Below, piece by piece: positions 1 through 9,866 of a DNA stretch of 64,000 nt. Under the pieces are notes generated by a model. The model was given only the letters and a program-made list of their open reading frames with translations, had not been told where the DNA came from and did not search any database. Origin of the DNA: Flavobacterium sp. (GTDB lineage: Bacteria > Bacteroidota > Bacteroidia > Flavobacteriales > Flavobacteriaceae); the NCBI GenBank assembly GCA_018401995.1, contig JAGYJR010000002.1:140248-204247 (forward strand), given 5' to 3'. The translations under genes and the position numbers were made by a program. Positions within the stretch are counted from its first letter, which is position 1, and each line of letters begins with the position of its first letter.

Positions 1-1
1 C

Positions 2-3000
2 TTGATAAAATTAGAATACGGTGCGGATGAAGATGATATCTTACAGAAATTAGAAGTTGGTAACGTTAATTTTCCTTTATCGAATTCATTAATTCGAGGC
101 GCACAAAGTTTGTTTGGTGTGAAAGCCCAACTTAAGTTTGGTAAAACTACCGTAACAGGTGTTTTTTCTGAACAAAAGTCTCAAACAAGATCGGTTACCT
201 CTCAAGGCGGCGGAACTTTACAAGATTTTGAGCTGTTTGCTTTAGATTATGATGCTGATCGCCACTTTTTTCTATCACAATATTTTAGAAATCAATACGA
301 TAAAGCATTAACAAATTATCCATTTGTTAATAGTCGTGTTCAAATTACAAGAATAGAAGTATGGATAACCAATAAGCAAAATAGAATTAATTCTAACGAA
401 AACAATTTGCGTAATATTATTGCGCTGCAAGATTTAGGAGAAGCTCCACTTCAAAATCTTCTTCCTCAGGAAGTCGTTGCAATTGATTTAGTAGCTAACC
501 CTACATTTTTTAATGTTGCCCCAGATACACCAACAAATAATTCTAATAATAAGTTTAATCCAAATCAAATTGGTTCTGGATCGAGTTTTTTGAACAATAA
601 CATAAGAGAAGTACCCACAGCAAACAATGGATTTAATATTCCTGGTGTTGAAGAAGGTATTGATTACTCTAAATTAGAAAATGCAAGAAAACTTTCTGCT
701 TCTGAATATACCTTTCACCCTCAGTTAGGTTATATTTCATTGAATCAACGTTTGTCAAACGATGAAGTTTTAGCAGTTGCTTTCCAGTTTACAATTGGTG
801 ACCAAGTTTATCAAGTAGGGGAATTTGGAACTGATGGTGTAGATGCAACTAATGTGGATAATACTTCTGGGGTTGCTGTTCCAAGTTCACAAGCATTAAT
901 TTTAAAAATGCTGAAAAGTAATTTAACTTTAGTTAAACAGAAAGCGCCTAATCAAAATCTAACAATGCCTATTTGGAATTTGATGATGAAAAATATTTAT
1001 CAAATTCCGTCCGCATTTCAATTACAACAAGAAGACTTTAGGTTCAATATCCTTTACACTGATCCTTCTCCATTAAATTATATCACACAAGCAGGAACAA
1101 CTCCGCTACCAACTGACGTAGCCGATACACCATTATTGCGAGTATTTAATGTAGATAAATTAAATTATACCAATGACCCACAAGAAGGAGGAGATGGTTT
1201 TTTTGATTTTATTCCAGGAATTACAATCGATACTCAATATGGGAGAATAATCTTTACCACTAAAGAGCCATTTGGAGAACATTTATTTGAAAAGTTAGAA
1301 GATACAGGTGTTGAAAATTATAATGATCCATTAACGTATAATGAAAACCAAACCAAATACGTTTTTAGAAATTTATATGCATCTACTCAAGCCGCTGCAT
1401 TGCAAGACAGTGAAAAAAACAAATTTCAATTAAGAGGTAGGTATAAATCATCTGGAGGAGATGGAATTTCAATTGGAGCGTTCAATGTTCCGCAAGGTTC
1501 TGTTGTAGTAACAGCTGGAGGAAGGTTGTTAGTAGAAGGTCAAGATTATACTGTAAATTACCAATTAGGTAAAGTACAGATTTTAGATCCTTCACTTCAA
1601 GCTTCAAATACCCCAATTGAAATTTCAGTAGAAAACAATGCCGTATTCGGACAACAAACCAGACGTTTTTGGGGTGTAAATATAGAACACCAATTTAATA
1701 AAAATTTCTTAGTTGGAGCCACGATGTTGCGTCTTTCGGAGCGTCCATTTACGAATAAATCAAATTACGGACAAGAATCAGTAAATAATACAATTTTTGG
1801 ATTAAACGCTAATTTTTCTACAGAAGTTCCATTATTAACAAGACTAGTAAATAAGCTTCCTAATATTGATACTGATGTTCCGTCAAATTTATCATTTAGG
1901 GGTGAAATTGCTTATTTGTTGCCAGGTGCTTCAAAGGCAGATCAATTTAACGGAGAGGCCACAACTTATATTGATGATTTTGAAGGCTCACAAACCACGA
2001 TTGATTTACGTTCGCCGCTTGCTTGGTCTTTGGCTAGTGTGCCATTGGAAGATGATTATGATGGTATTCCTACTGCAGTTGATCCGCCATCAAACGATCT
2101 TACTGTTGGATTCAAAAGAGCAAAATTATCTTGGTACTCAATAGATCCAGTCTTTTATACGCAAACACCAGCAGGGATTTCAGATAATGACTTATCTTTA
2201 AATAAAACAAGAAGAATTTTTAGCAGAGAGTTATTTCCAAATTTAGATATTGCTCAAGGTCAATCAACTGTAATAAATACACTTGATTTAACCTATTTTC
2301 CTCAAGAACGTGGACCGTACAATTTTAATCCACTAGCTGCTGCAAATAATCAGTTTTCAGAAACCATTGCGCCTGATAATTGGGGTGGAATAATGAGAGC
2401 AATTAATACTACAAATTTTGAACAATCTAATGTTGAATATATTCAATTTTGGATGATGGATCCTTATTATGATAGTGGTAATCCACAAGATTTTGTTGAT
2501 CCAACAAATCAAGGTAAGTTAGTTATTAATTTAGGTGAAATATCTGAGGATGTTTTAAAAGACGGTAGAAAACAATTTGAAAATGGTTTGCCAGCAGTTG
2601 GTTCAACTCAACCTACTACGCAAACTGATTGGGGACAACAGCCAACGTCACAATCGTTGATATATGCTTTTGATACGAATGAAGCTAATAGAAATTTACA
2701 AGATGCTGGATTTGATGGATTATTGGATGCTGAAGAAGCTATAAATTACCCTGCTTTTTCTGCTTTTTCTGATCCTGCAGAGGACAACTATCAATTTTAC
2801 TTAAGTGCAGTTGGTGATGTTATCGCGCGCTATAAAAATTACAACGGAACACAAGGAAATTCACCCGTTAATGTGACAGATGCCAACAGAGGAAATACTA
2901 CTTTTCCAGATGTTGAAGATATTAATAGGGATAATACAATGAATACCATTAACGCTTATTTTAAGTTTGATGTTCCAATTTTAGCCTATCCTTCTACAGA

Positions 3001-6000
3001 AACTGGTGTTCCAGTTGGTCAAAATTATATAGTCGATACAAGGATTGACAATAATGTTGCTTTACCTAATGGTCAATCAGGAAGAGTTCGTTGGATTTTA
3101 TATAAAATTCCTATTCAGGATATTGCAAATGCAGAAAAAATTGGAGCAATTGAGGATTTGCGTTCAATTAGGTTTATACGAATGTACATGACTGGTTTTA
3201 AAGAAGAAGTTACTTTACGTTTTGGTGCCTTAGAATTGGTTAGAGGGGAATGGAGAAGATTTACAAATTCGTTAGATTTTAATGATAGTAATGTAAGTGA
3301 TGATGATACGGGGTTTGATGTAGTTGCAGTAAATATTCAGGAAAATGCTACGAGAGTTCCAATTCCTTATGTTACCCCACCAGGAGTAACAAGAGAACAA
3401 TTATTTAATAACAACACTATAATCAATCAGAACGAGCAATCTTTATCACTAAGGGTTTATGATGTAAACGGTGGTTATGTTGATGGATTGGAAGTAGGAG
3501 ATAGTAGAGCTGTGTTTAAAAATGTAAATGTAGACATGCGTCAATTTAAAAAATTACGTATGTTTTTGCATGCAGAAGCTCTGCCTAATCCTGAATCTCA
3601 ACCACTTCAAGATGATGAGATGGCAGCTTTTATTCGTTTTGGTAATGACTTTACTGAAAATTTTTATCAAGTGGAAATACCGCTTAAGGTCACTCCTCAA
3701 AACGCTACTTTCCCTGATGATATTTGGCCAACAGAAAATGAAATCCAACTTCCTTTAGATTTATTGACTAAATTAAAAATATTAGCGCTTAATAATGATT
3801 CATCAATAATTTATGATCCTAACGGAATAGGTTTTGTTGAAGAAGAAACAATTGGTTCTTCAGATAATAGATTGACATTGGGAATTAAAGGAAATCCTAA
3901 CTTTGGATTGGTTAGAACAATAATGGTTGGAGTAAAAAACCGATCGGGACAAGTAATTCGAGGTGAAGTATGGTTTAATGAGCTCCGCATGTCAGATATG
4001 GATAATGAAGGAGGTTATGCAGCTATTGCTAATTTAGATACCAATATCGCAGACTTCGCAACGGTATCAGCAACTACAAGAATAAGTACTATTGGCTTTG
4101 GTGGCATTGAGCAAGGACCTAATGAAAGAAGTAGAGAAGATGTTTTTCAATATGATATTGTAACTAATGTTAATTTAGGTCAGTTGTTGCCCAAAAAATG
4201 GGGAATTAGATTGCCGTTTAATTATGCGGTAGGAGAAGAAACAATAACACCTCAATTTGACCCTTTTTATCAAGATATTGAACTAAATCAATTGCTAGAT
4301 GTTACAACTGATGCAAATGAAAGAGCAAATATTGAAAATAGAGCAATAGATTATACAAAGCGTACAAGTATAAATTTTATAGGGGTAAAAAAAGACAAAG
4401 CTCCCGAAAAAAAGCCACATTTTTATGATGTTGAGAATTTGACTTTCTCATATTCAATGAATAAAATGGAGCACCATAGTTATGAAATTGAAAGTATGGA
4501 GGATCTACAAAACAGAACTACTGTAGATTACGCTTATTCTTTTCAATCAAAACCTATTGAGCCATTCAAGAAGAGTCAGAAGTTAAAGAAGAATGGATAT
4601 TACAAGATGTTGTCTGATTTTAACTTTAATTATTTACCAACGAATGTTTCCTTTAGCTCAAATATTTTAAGACAGTTTAATAGGCAGCAATTTAGATTAG
4701 TTGATGTACAAGGAATTGGTTTAGAGCCTTTGTTTCGAAGAAATTATTTCTTTAATTACAATTATGGTTTCAATTTTGACATAACGAAATCCTTAAAAGT
4801 TAATTATAACGCTAGTACTAATAATATAGTTAGAAACTATTTAGATGAAAACAATGTACCTGTTGATGGATTAGATATATGGGATGGATATTGGGATATA
4901 GGAGATTCTAATCAACATAATCAACAAATTGTTGTTAATTATGAAATTCCAATTAATAAATTACCAATTTTTAGTTTTGTTAAATCTAATTATACGTATA
5001 CTGGGGATTATAATTGGCAAAGGTCATCAGATCAGTTTGCTAATTTTGAAGATGAAAATGGACAACGTTGGAATTTAGGAAACACCATTCAAAATGCAAA
5101 TTCACATAAGTTGAATACAACGCTTAATATGGATTTGTTTTATAAATACATTGGACTTACGGGTAAGAAAAAAGCAAAAACAGCTCCTGCTAAAAACGCT
5201 CCTCCAAAGCCAGGCCAAAAAATACAAGCAGCAGAGAAAAACAACATCAATACAGACGGCAGTATTTTTATACAAGGATTGAAAGGAGTTTTAACAAGTG
5301 TGAAAAATATTCAAGTAAATTATACCGAAACAAACGGTACGGTTCTTCCTGGATATCTTCCTGGGTTAGGCTTTTTTGGGTCTTCACGTCCAACATTAGG
5401 ATTTGTATTAGGAGGTCAATCTGATGTTAGATATGAAGCGGCTAGAAATGGATGGTTGACAGACTTTCCAGAGTTTAATCAGAATTTTACGCAAATTAAG
5501 AATACCCAATTGAATTTTACGGCTCAAGTTGAACCTTTTCCAGATTTAAAAATTGATATAACAGGAGAGCGAATGCTTTCGGAAAACTTTTCTGAACAAT
5601 ATGATGTAACCGGAGGTCAATACAATTCAAGATCTCCTTATGAATTTGGTAATTATAATATATCTACAATTCTAATTAAAACTGCTTTTTCACAAAGTGA
5701 CCAAAACTTTTCAGAACCCTTTGAAGCTTTTAGAGATAATAGAATAATTGTGGCTAATCGCTTAGCGCAAAATTATTATGGAACTTCTTCTTTCCCTGTT
5801 GATGCAGAGGGATATCCAGTTGGTTTCGGAAAAAACAGTCAGCAAGTCTTATTGCCTTCTTTTATAGCTGCTTATACAGGTTCAGATGCTCAAAATGTTT
5901 CTACAGGTATATTTAAAAACATACCATTACCGAACTGGAATATTAAATATACAGGTTTGATGCGATACAAATGGTTTAAAGATAAATTTAAAAGATTTTC

Positions 6001-6598
6001 ACTACAGCACGGTTATAGAGCAAGTTATAATATCAACGCATTTCGCTCCAATTTAAATAATACTGGATTAGACGCAAATGGAAATTTCTTTGCTAATACT
6101 ATTATTTCTAATGTTAATTTATCTGAACAGTTTAATCCATTAGTTAGAGTAGATTTTGAAATGAAAAATTCTATAAATATTAGAGCTGAAGTAAAAAAAG
6201 ACAGAACCCTTAATATGAGTTTTGATAATAATTTATTAACAGAAGTTAGTGGTAATGATTATACTATTGGTTTAGGTTATAGAATAAAAGATGTTACTAT
6301 AAATTCATCGCTAGCAGATAATCCTACTGGAGTAATTAAAAGTGATATCAATATCAAAGCCGATTTTACTTTGAGAAAAAATAATACAATTGTTCGTTAT
6401 CTTGATTACAATAATAATGAATTAGCCGGTGGTCAAGATTTATGGTCTATTAGATTAACAGCTGACTACTCATTTAGTAGAAATTTAACAGCTATTTTCT
6501 TTTATGATCATCAGTTTTCACAAGCAGTTATATCTACTGCATTTCCAATAACTAACATTCGTGGTGGTTTCACTTTACGTTATAATTTTGGTAATTAA
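2..6598 (+). CDS. sprA: Cell surface protein SprA (T9SS translocon), 5' truncated
   Basis: The reading frame is open from the first base of the window, so the true start lies upstream; 2198 residues are visible, whereas family members are about 2300-2450 aa, so roughly the N-terminal 10% is missing. SprA is the giant outer-membrane beta-barrel that forms the protein-conducting channel of the type IX secretion system, needed for gliding and for secretion of adhesins. What is seen: very long, Asn/Thr-rich, alternating hydrophobic/polar strands, repeated GYxSLNQ- and FWMMDPY-like segments typical of SprA, and a C-terminal run of beta-strands ending in an aromatic-rich strand before the stop. A short Lys/Ala/Pro-rich segment lies near residues 1720-1745. 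The following gcvH and VanZ-like genes match the usual flavobacterial neighbourhood. Identification is from family recognition and context, not a database search. Confidence 0.93.
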   Translation: MIKLEYGADEDDILQKLEVGNVNFPLSNSLIRGAQSLFGVKAQLKFGKTTVTGVFSEQKSQTRSVTSQGGGTLQDFELFALDYDADRHFFLSQYFRNQYDKALTNYPFVNSRVQITRIEVWITNKQNRINSNENNLRNIIALQDLGEAPLQNLLPQEVVAIDLVANPTFFNVAPDTPTNNSNNKFNPNQIGSGSSFLNNNIREVPTANNGFNIPGVEEGIDYSKLENARKLSASEYTFHPQLGYISLNQRLSNDEVLAVAFQFTIGDQVYQVGEFGTDGVDATNVDNTSGVAVPSSQALILKMLKSNLTLVKQKAPNQNLTMPIWNLMMKNIYQIPSAFQLQQEDFRFNILYTDPSPLNYITQAGTTPLPTDVADTPLLRVFNVDKLNYTNDPQEGGDGFFDFIPGITIDTQYGRIIFTTKEPFGEHLFEKLEDTGVENYNDPLTYNENQTKYVFRNLYASTQAAALQDSEKNKFQLRGRYKSSGGDGISIGAFNVPQGSVVVTAGGRLLVEGQDYTVNYQLGKVQILDPSLQASNTPIEISVENNAVFGQQTRRFWGVNIEHQFNKNFLVGATMLRLSERPFTNKSNYGQESVNNTIFGLNANFSTEVPLLTRLVNKLPNIDTDVPSNLSFRGEIAYLLPGASKADQFNGEATTYIDDFEGSQTTIDLRSPLAWSLASVPLEDDYDGIPTAVDPPSNDLTVGFKRAKLSWYSIDPVFYTQTPAGISDNDLSLNKTRRIFSRELFPNLDIAQGQSTVINTLDLTYFPQERGPYNFNPLAAANNQFSETIAPDNWGGIMRAINTTNFEQSNVEYIQFWMMDPYYDSGNPQDFVDPTNQGKLVINLGEISEDVLKDGRKQFENGLPAVGSTQPTTQTDWGQQPTSQSLIYAFDTNEANRNLQDAGFDGLLDAEEAINYPAFSAFSDPAEDNYQFYLSAVGDVIARYKNYNGTQGNSPVNVTDANRGNTTFPDVEDINRDNTMNTINAYFKFDVPILAYPSTETGVPVGQNYIVDTRIDNNVALPNGQSGRVRWILYKIPIQDIANAEKIGAIEDLRSIRFIRMYMTGFKEEVTLRFGALELVRGEWRRFTNSLDFNDSNVSDDDTGFDVVAVNIQENATRVPIPYVTPPGVTREQLFNNNTIINQNEQSLSLRVYDVNGGYVDGLEVGDSRAVFKNVNVDMRQFKKLRMFLHAEALPNPESQPLQDDEMAAFIRFGNDFTENFYQVEIPLKVTPQNATFPDDIWPTENEIQLPLDLLTKLKILALNNDSSIIYDPNGIGFVEEETIGSSDNRLTLGIKGNPNFGLVRTIMVGVKNRSGQVIRGEVWFNELRMSDMDNEGGYAAIANLDTNIADFATVSATTRISTIGFGGIEQGPNERSREDVFQYDIVTNVNLGQLLPKKWGIRLPFNYAVGEETITPQFDPFYQDIELNQLLDVTTDANERANIENRAIDYTKRTSINFIGVKKDKAPEKKPHFYDVENLTFSYSMNKMEHHSYEIESMEDLQNRTTVDYAYSFQSKPIEPFKKSQKLKKNGYYKMLSDFNFNYLPTNVSFSSNILRQFNRQQFRLVDVQGIGLEPLFRRNYFFNYNYGFNFDITKSLKVNYNASTNNIVRNYLDENNVPVDGLDIWDGYWDIGDSNQHNQQIVVNYEIPINKLPIFSFVKSNYTYTGDYNWQRSSDQFANFEDENGQRWNLGNTIQNANSHKLNTTLNMDLFYKYIGLTGKKKAKTAPAKNAPPKPGQKIQAAEKNNINTDGSIFIQGLKGVLTSVKNIQVNYTETNGTVLPGYLPGLGFFGSSRPTLGFVLGGQSDVRYEAARNGWLTDFPEFNQNFTQIKNTQLNFTAQVEPFPDLKIDITGERMLSENFSEQYDVTGGQYNSRSPYEFGNYNISTILIKTAFSQSDQNFSEPFEAFRDNRIIVANRLAQNYYGTSSFPVDAEGYPVGFGKNSQQVLLPSFIAAYTGSDAQNVSTGIFKNIPLPNWNIKYTGLMRYKWFKDKFKRFSLQHGYRASYNINAFRSNLNNTGLDANGNFFANTIISNVNLSEQFNPLVRVDFEMKNSINIRAEVKKDRTLNMSFDNNLLTEVSGNDYTIGLGYRIKDVTINSSLADNPTGVIKSDINIKADFTLRKNNTIVRYLDYNNNELAGGQDLWSIRLTADYSFSRNLTAIFFYDHQFSQAVISTAFPITNIRGGFTLRYNFGN

Positions 6599-6641
6599 AA
6601 AAAATAACAAAAAACCTTTTTTACAATTCAATTATTAAAAC

Positions 6642-6649
6642 TACATTTG
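6642..6649 (+). promoter_or_regulatory. Bacteroidota -7 box upstream of gcvH
   Basis: TACATTTG is an exact match to TAnnTTTG. No clear TTG lies 19-23 nt upstream. Its last base is the first base of an alternative GTG start, which therefore cannot be the start if this promoter is used; the ATG at 6673 is favoured. Confidence 0.45.
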
Positions 6650-6672
6650 TGCATCAAAATAAATTTAACGAT

Positions 6673-7053
6673 ATGAATATTCCTGCTAATTTAAAGTATA
6701 CAAAAGACCACGAGTGGGTAGCTATTGATGGTGATATTGCTACAGTTGGTATAACTGATTTCGCTCAAAAAGAATTAGGTGATATTGTTTATGTAGAAGT
6801 TGAAACTTTAGATCAAACTTTAGCTAAAGATGAAGTTTTTGGAACAGTTGAAGCTGTTAAAACCGTTTCAGATTTGTTTTTACCATTAAGTGGGGAAATT
6901 ATTGAGTTTAACGAAGAATTAGAGTCGGAACCTGAAGCAGTAAATTCTGATCCATATGGAAAAGGTTGGATGATTAAAATTAAAGTGGAAAACACATCAG
7001 AAGTGGATTCGTTATTGTCTAGCGAAGATTACGCAGCATTAATTGGAGCGTAA
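6673..7053 (+). CDS. gcvH: Glycine cleavage system H protein
   Basis: A 126-aa protein that carries the aminomethyl group on a lipoyl arm between the P, T and L proteins of the glycine cleavage system in the cytoplasm. The lipoylation segment [11 protein letters not shown] is intact, with the modified lysine at about residue 63, and the family opening (KYTKDHEWV) and C-terminal helix (GWMIKI) are present. I chose ATG 6673 because an in-frame GTG at 6649 overlaps the -7 promoter box and would add eight residues foreign to the family. The other glycine cleavage genes are not in this window. It lies 74 bp after sprA, a neighbourhood common in flavobacteria that has no obvious functional link. 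Confidence 0.95.
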   Translation: MNIPANLKYTKDHEWVAIDGDIATVGITDFAQKELGDIVYVEVETLDQTLAKDEVFGTVEAVKTVSDLFLPLSGEIIEFNEELESEPEAVNSDPYGKGWMIKIKVENTSEVDSLLSSEDYAALIGA

Positions 7054-7393
7054 ATTCTTAATTATTGCCATTTTTTGGACAGCTGTAATTACTTGGTTAA
7101 GCTTGGTTTCTTTTGAAAAAGTTCCAAGTGTTTCGATTTCTATACCAGGAAAAGATAAAGTAGTTCATTTTTTCTTTTATTTTTTCTTTGTTTTTCTATG
7201 GACAAAAGCATTAGATTTAAGGGAAAGAAAGCAACAAATGATTGTTTTGTTTATTGCAATTATTTATGGCATAATTATTGAAGTATTTCAAGATGTTTTT
7301 ACTTCAACAAGGACTGCTGATTTTCTCGATGTTGTTGCCAATTCAATTGGAGCCATATCAGGATTAGTATTTCTAAGAGTGAAAAAAATATAG
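7043..7393 (+). CDS. VanZ-like family membrane protein
   Basis: A 116-aa protein with four predicted membrane segments (about residues 5-22, 38-55, 65-84 and 92-112) and the VanZ-like signature: [10 protein letters not shown] after the first segment, then EVFQ and a [11 protein letters not shown] segment. VanZ itself confers low teicoplanin resistance in Gram-positives, but the role of the bacteroidotal homologues is not established. The gene overlaps the end of gcvH by 11 bp and starts with TTG; the next in-frame ATG would remove the first two membrane helices. The overlap suggests translational coupling to gcvH. Confidence 0.8.
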   Translation: MERKFLIIAIFWTAVITWLSLVSFEKVPSVSISIPGKDKVVHFFFYFFFVFLWTKALDLRERKQQMIVLFIAIIYGIIIEVFQDVFTSTRTADFLDVVANSIGAISGLVFLRVKKI

Positions 7394-7450
7394 TAAAAAA
7401 ATGATAATTATTGCTAATATTCTTTATATTAGCACCTCAAAATTAAAGTT

Positions 7451-8191
7451 ATGGAACTTAAGAAAAACCCTAATGTTGACCCTAAAAGAAATAGTACACT
7501 ATTCTTTCAGGTTGGTTTAGTTGCTATTTTGTTGATTTCTTATATTGGGATTGAACTAAAATCTGAAGACCCAAGAGAAGATAATGAAGATGAGTTTGTT
7601 ACTGACAACATTGTAGTAGATGATGATGATACTATTATCACATTGCCGCCAGTGCAAAAACTTCCACCACCACCACCACCTGCTCCTGAAGTAATTGAAG
7701 TGGTGAAGGATGAAATTAAATTAGAAGAGAAAAAAATTGAAACTACAGAAGTAGAAGAAAATAAACCTGTTGTTATTGTTAAAGCATCTGATGTTGGTGG
7801 TGACGGTGATGGTGAAGATTTCGATGGAGAACTTCCTTTTGCTGTAATTGAGGATATTCCTTTATTTCCTGGTTGTGAAACTGTTCCTAAAGCTAAACGA
7901 TTAGACTGTTTTAATGAGCAAATGGCCAAACATATTAAGAAGAACTTTACATATCCATCAAAAGCAGCTGAAGATAATATACAAGGTAGAGTTTCAGTTC
8001 AGTTTGTAATTGATAAGCAAGGGAATGTTACAGATATTCAAATGAGAGGTCCTCAAGTTAGAGGTGGTGATTTGCTTGAAAAAGAAGCACAAAGAATTAT
8101 ATCAAAGTTACCAAAATTTACTCCTGGTAAACAAAGAGGAAAGCCAGTTAAAGTTAAATACGGTTTACCAATTAACTTTAAACTACAATAA
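7451..8191 (+). CDS. TonB family protein (energy transducer)
   Basis: A 246-aa inner-membrane-anchored periplasmic protein of the TonB type. Order: short cytoplasmic N-terminus, one membrane helix (about residues 18-36), acidic stretch, proline-rich spacer around residues 72-86 containing six consecutive prolines, and a C-terminal TonB domain (about 130-246) with the YPxxAxxxxIQGRVxVxFVID motif. Known role of the family: passing proton-motive force from ExbB/ExbD to outer-membrane transporters. No exbB or exbD is present here. Two conserved cysteines (CETV...DCF) precede the domain and recur in the next TonB protein and in the RemB-like protein. A strong terminator follows, so it is probably transcribed separately from the next tonB. 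Confidence 0.9.
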   Translation: MELKKNPNVDPKRNSTLFFQVGLVAILLISYIGIELKSEDPREDNEDEFVTDNIVVDDDDTIITLPPVQKLPPPPPPAPEVIEVVKDEIKLEEKKIETTEVEENKPVVIVKASDVGGDGDGEDFDGELPFAVIEDIPLFPGCETVPKAKRLDCFNEQMAKHIKKNFTYPSKAAEDNIQGRVSVQFVIDKQGNVTDIQMRGPQVRGGDLLEKEAQRIISKLPKFTPGKQRGKPVKVKYGLPINFKLQ

Positions 8192-8196
8192 TTTTA

Positions 8197-8224
8197 TCCC
8201 GACCAATTGGTCGGGATTTTTTTT
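8197..8224 (+). terminator. Rho-independent terminator after first tonB
   Basis: A perfect 20-nt palindrome (TCCCGACCAA/TTGGTCGGGA) is followed directly by eight T residues, six bases after the stop codon. Confidence 0.9.
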
Positions 8225-8245
8225 GGCACGTAAATTGCAAATGTT

Positions 8246-8274
8246 TTGTTAAAGAGTTGTTAACTTAATATTTG
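8246..8274 (+). promoter_or_regulatory. Candidate promoter of second tonB
   Basis: TTG (8246-8248), an 18-nt spacer and AATATTTG (8267-8274), one mismatch from TAnnTTTG. The ATG follows only five bases after the box, implying a leaderless or nearly leaderless transcript. Confidence 0.45.
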
Positions 8275-8279
8275 TAATT

Positions 8280-9038
8280 ATGAGAACGAATGAAAATTTC
8301 CAAAGAAAAACCAAAAATAGTGTAATCTATTTTCAAGTGGGTTTAATCGCAACATTAGTTGTTGTATTGTTGTTTTTAGAGTTTAAGTTTTTATCTTTTT
8401 CAAAAGATACAGTTTTCAAAATAGAGCCAACTTGGACAGAGGAAGCTGCATTCGTTTATAATCCAGAAGTAATTAAGTCTAATCCAGTTGAAACTAAAAC
8501 TGTAAAGCCTGTAGTTAAATTACCAAAGGAGTTTGTAGATTTTAAAATTGAGGATAATAATGAGGTTATTAAAAAAGAAGATTTAGCTTCTGAAAATCCA
8601 TCAGATATGAAATCTGATGTTGATGTAAAAACAGATGCTTCTAATAATAACAACAATAACACAACATCTACTGTAGAGAAGCCAACGATATTTTCAGTTG
8701 AGCAATTGCCTATGTTTAAAGCTTGTAAAGGATTGAAAAGAAGCGAACAAAAAGCATGTTTCGATGAGCAATTAGCAAAAGCAATTTCTAAAAACTTAGT
8801 GTATCCAAATAAAGATTTGGAAAATAAAAGACAAGGAACAGCGGTTGTTGAATTTGTTATTGACGAAAAAGGAAACATTACCAATGTAAAAGCGTTGGAT
8901 AACAACAGAGCAACTCCAGCCATGCAAGTTGCAGCTGAAAAAGCGGTAAGTAAATTGCCAAAATTAGAACCTGCGAAGCAAGGTGATGTTGCCGTGAAAA
9001 TTAAATATGTGATCCCAATTTCTTTCAAAGTGAATTAA
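8280..9038 (+). CDS. TonB family protein (second paralogue)
   Basis: A 252-aa paralogue of the preceding TonB protein. One membrane helix (about residues 15-36) is followed by a Lys/Glu-rich spacer that has no polyproline but carries a run of six asparagines (about residues 121-126), then a C-terminal TonB domain (about 145-252) with VYPNKDLENKRQGTAVVEFVID. The two cysteines before the domain (KACKG...ACFDEQ) are shared with its neighbour. The different spacer suggests different periplasmic reach or partner. Flanked by terminators on both sides, so it looks monocistronic. Confidence 0.88.
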   Translation: MRTNENFQRKTKNSVIYFQVGLIATLVVVLLFLEFKFLSFSKDTVFKIEPTWTEEAAFVYNPEVIKSNPVETKTVKPVVKLPKEFVDFKIEDNNEVIKKEDLASENPSDMKSDVDVKTDASNNNNNNTTSTVEKPTIFSVEQLPMFKACKGLKRSEQKACFDEQLAKAISKNLVYPNKDLENKRQGTAVVEFVIDEKGNITNVKALDNNRATPAMQVAAEKAVSKLPKLEPAKQGDVAVKIKYVIPISFKVN

Positions 9039-9058
9039 ATTGACATTTAAATAGAAAA

Positions 9059-9085
9059 AAAATCCCTTTTCGAAGGGATTTTTTT
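9059..9085 (+). terminator. Rho-independent terminator after second tonB
   Basis: AATCCCTTTTCGAAGGGATT forms a hairpin followed by seven T residues. Confidence 0.88.
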
Positions 9086-9118
9086 ATTTTTACATCTTAA
9101 TTACTTAATTCATTTCCA

Positions 9119-9862
9119 ATGAATGTCAAACAATTTCTAGATTCAACGTATTTAAAAACAGCTGCTCAAGCGGGAATTTCAGAAGCTGAAAATCAACTAG
9201 TAGTGCAAAATGCCATTCAAGAAGCGATTGATGAAGATTTCAAACTCATCATGATTCGACCTGAATATGTTGCTTTGGCTAAAAAAATGATTTCAGATGC
9301 TAATTCCAAAGTTACCATTGGAACTGTGATTGATTTCCCAAAAGGAGATAATGATTTGGATTTTAAAATAGCTGAAGCAAAATTGGCCATTCAAAATGGA
9401 GCTGATGATTTAGATTTTGTATTAGATTATGAAGCTTTTAAACGCGGTGAAGTAGAATTGGTGAAAAATCAAGTAATCGCTTGTACGAAACTAGGATTAG
9501 AACACCACAAAATCGTAAAATGGATTATTGAAGTGGCTGCTTTAACGCCCCAACAAATTATTCAATTAACGGCTTTGGTTAAAAATTGTATAATTGCCAA
9601 CTTCAAAGAAGCGCAGTACGAAAGAGTTTTTGTGAAATCATCAACTGGATTTTACCCAACAAAAAACGGTTTGCCCAATGGCGCTACAATAGAAACAATT
9701 ACATTAATGCTTGAAAACGCTTGTCCGTTGCCAGTTAAAGCGGCTGGTGGTGTTCGCTCGTATGATGAAGCGGTTGCCATGATAAAATTAGGCGTAAAAA
9801 GAATCGGAACTTCTGCTGCAAAAGCTATTGCAAACGGTCAACAATCACAATCGGAATATTAA
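9119..9862 (+). CDS. deoC: Deoxyribose-phosphate aldolase
   Basis: A 247-aa class I aldolase that splits 2-deoxyribose 5-phosphate into glyceraldehyde 3-phosphate and acetaldehyde in deoxynucleoside catabolism. The Schiff-base lysine lies in VKSSTGFYP (Lys173), the second active-site lysine in VKAAGGVRS (Lys207), and the acidic DDLDFVLDY segment (about 97-103) contains the catalytic aspartate. Length and motif order are normal for the family. The next gene starts four bases after the stop, so the two may be cotranscribed although their functions are unrelated. No deoA, deoB or deoD is nearby. Confidence 0.95.
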   Translation: MNVKQFLDSTYLKTAAQAGISEAENQLVVQNAIQEAIDEDFKLIMIRPEYVALAKKMISDANSKVTIGTVIDFPKGDNDLDFKIAEAKLAIQNGADDLDFVLDYEAFKRGEVELVKNQVIACTKLGLEHHKIVKWIIEVAALTPQQIIQLTALVKNCIIANFKEAQYERVFVKSSTGFYPTKNGLPNGATIETITLMLENACPLPVKAAGGVRSYDEAVAMIKLGVKRIGTSAAKAIANGQQSQSEY

Positions 9863-9866
9863 AATC

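Noticed and set aside
7043..7393. VanZ-like protein as a glycopeptide resistance gene
   Set aside because: Only the family fold is shared; no van cluster is present and the Gram-negative context makes that role unlikely.
7540..7929. Minus-strand frame with polyglycine opposite the first tonB
   Set aside because: Mirror of the Pro- and Asp-rich spacer of TonB; low-complexity and with no own signals.
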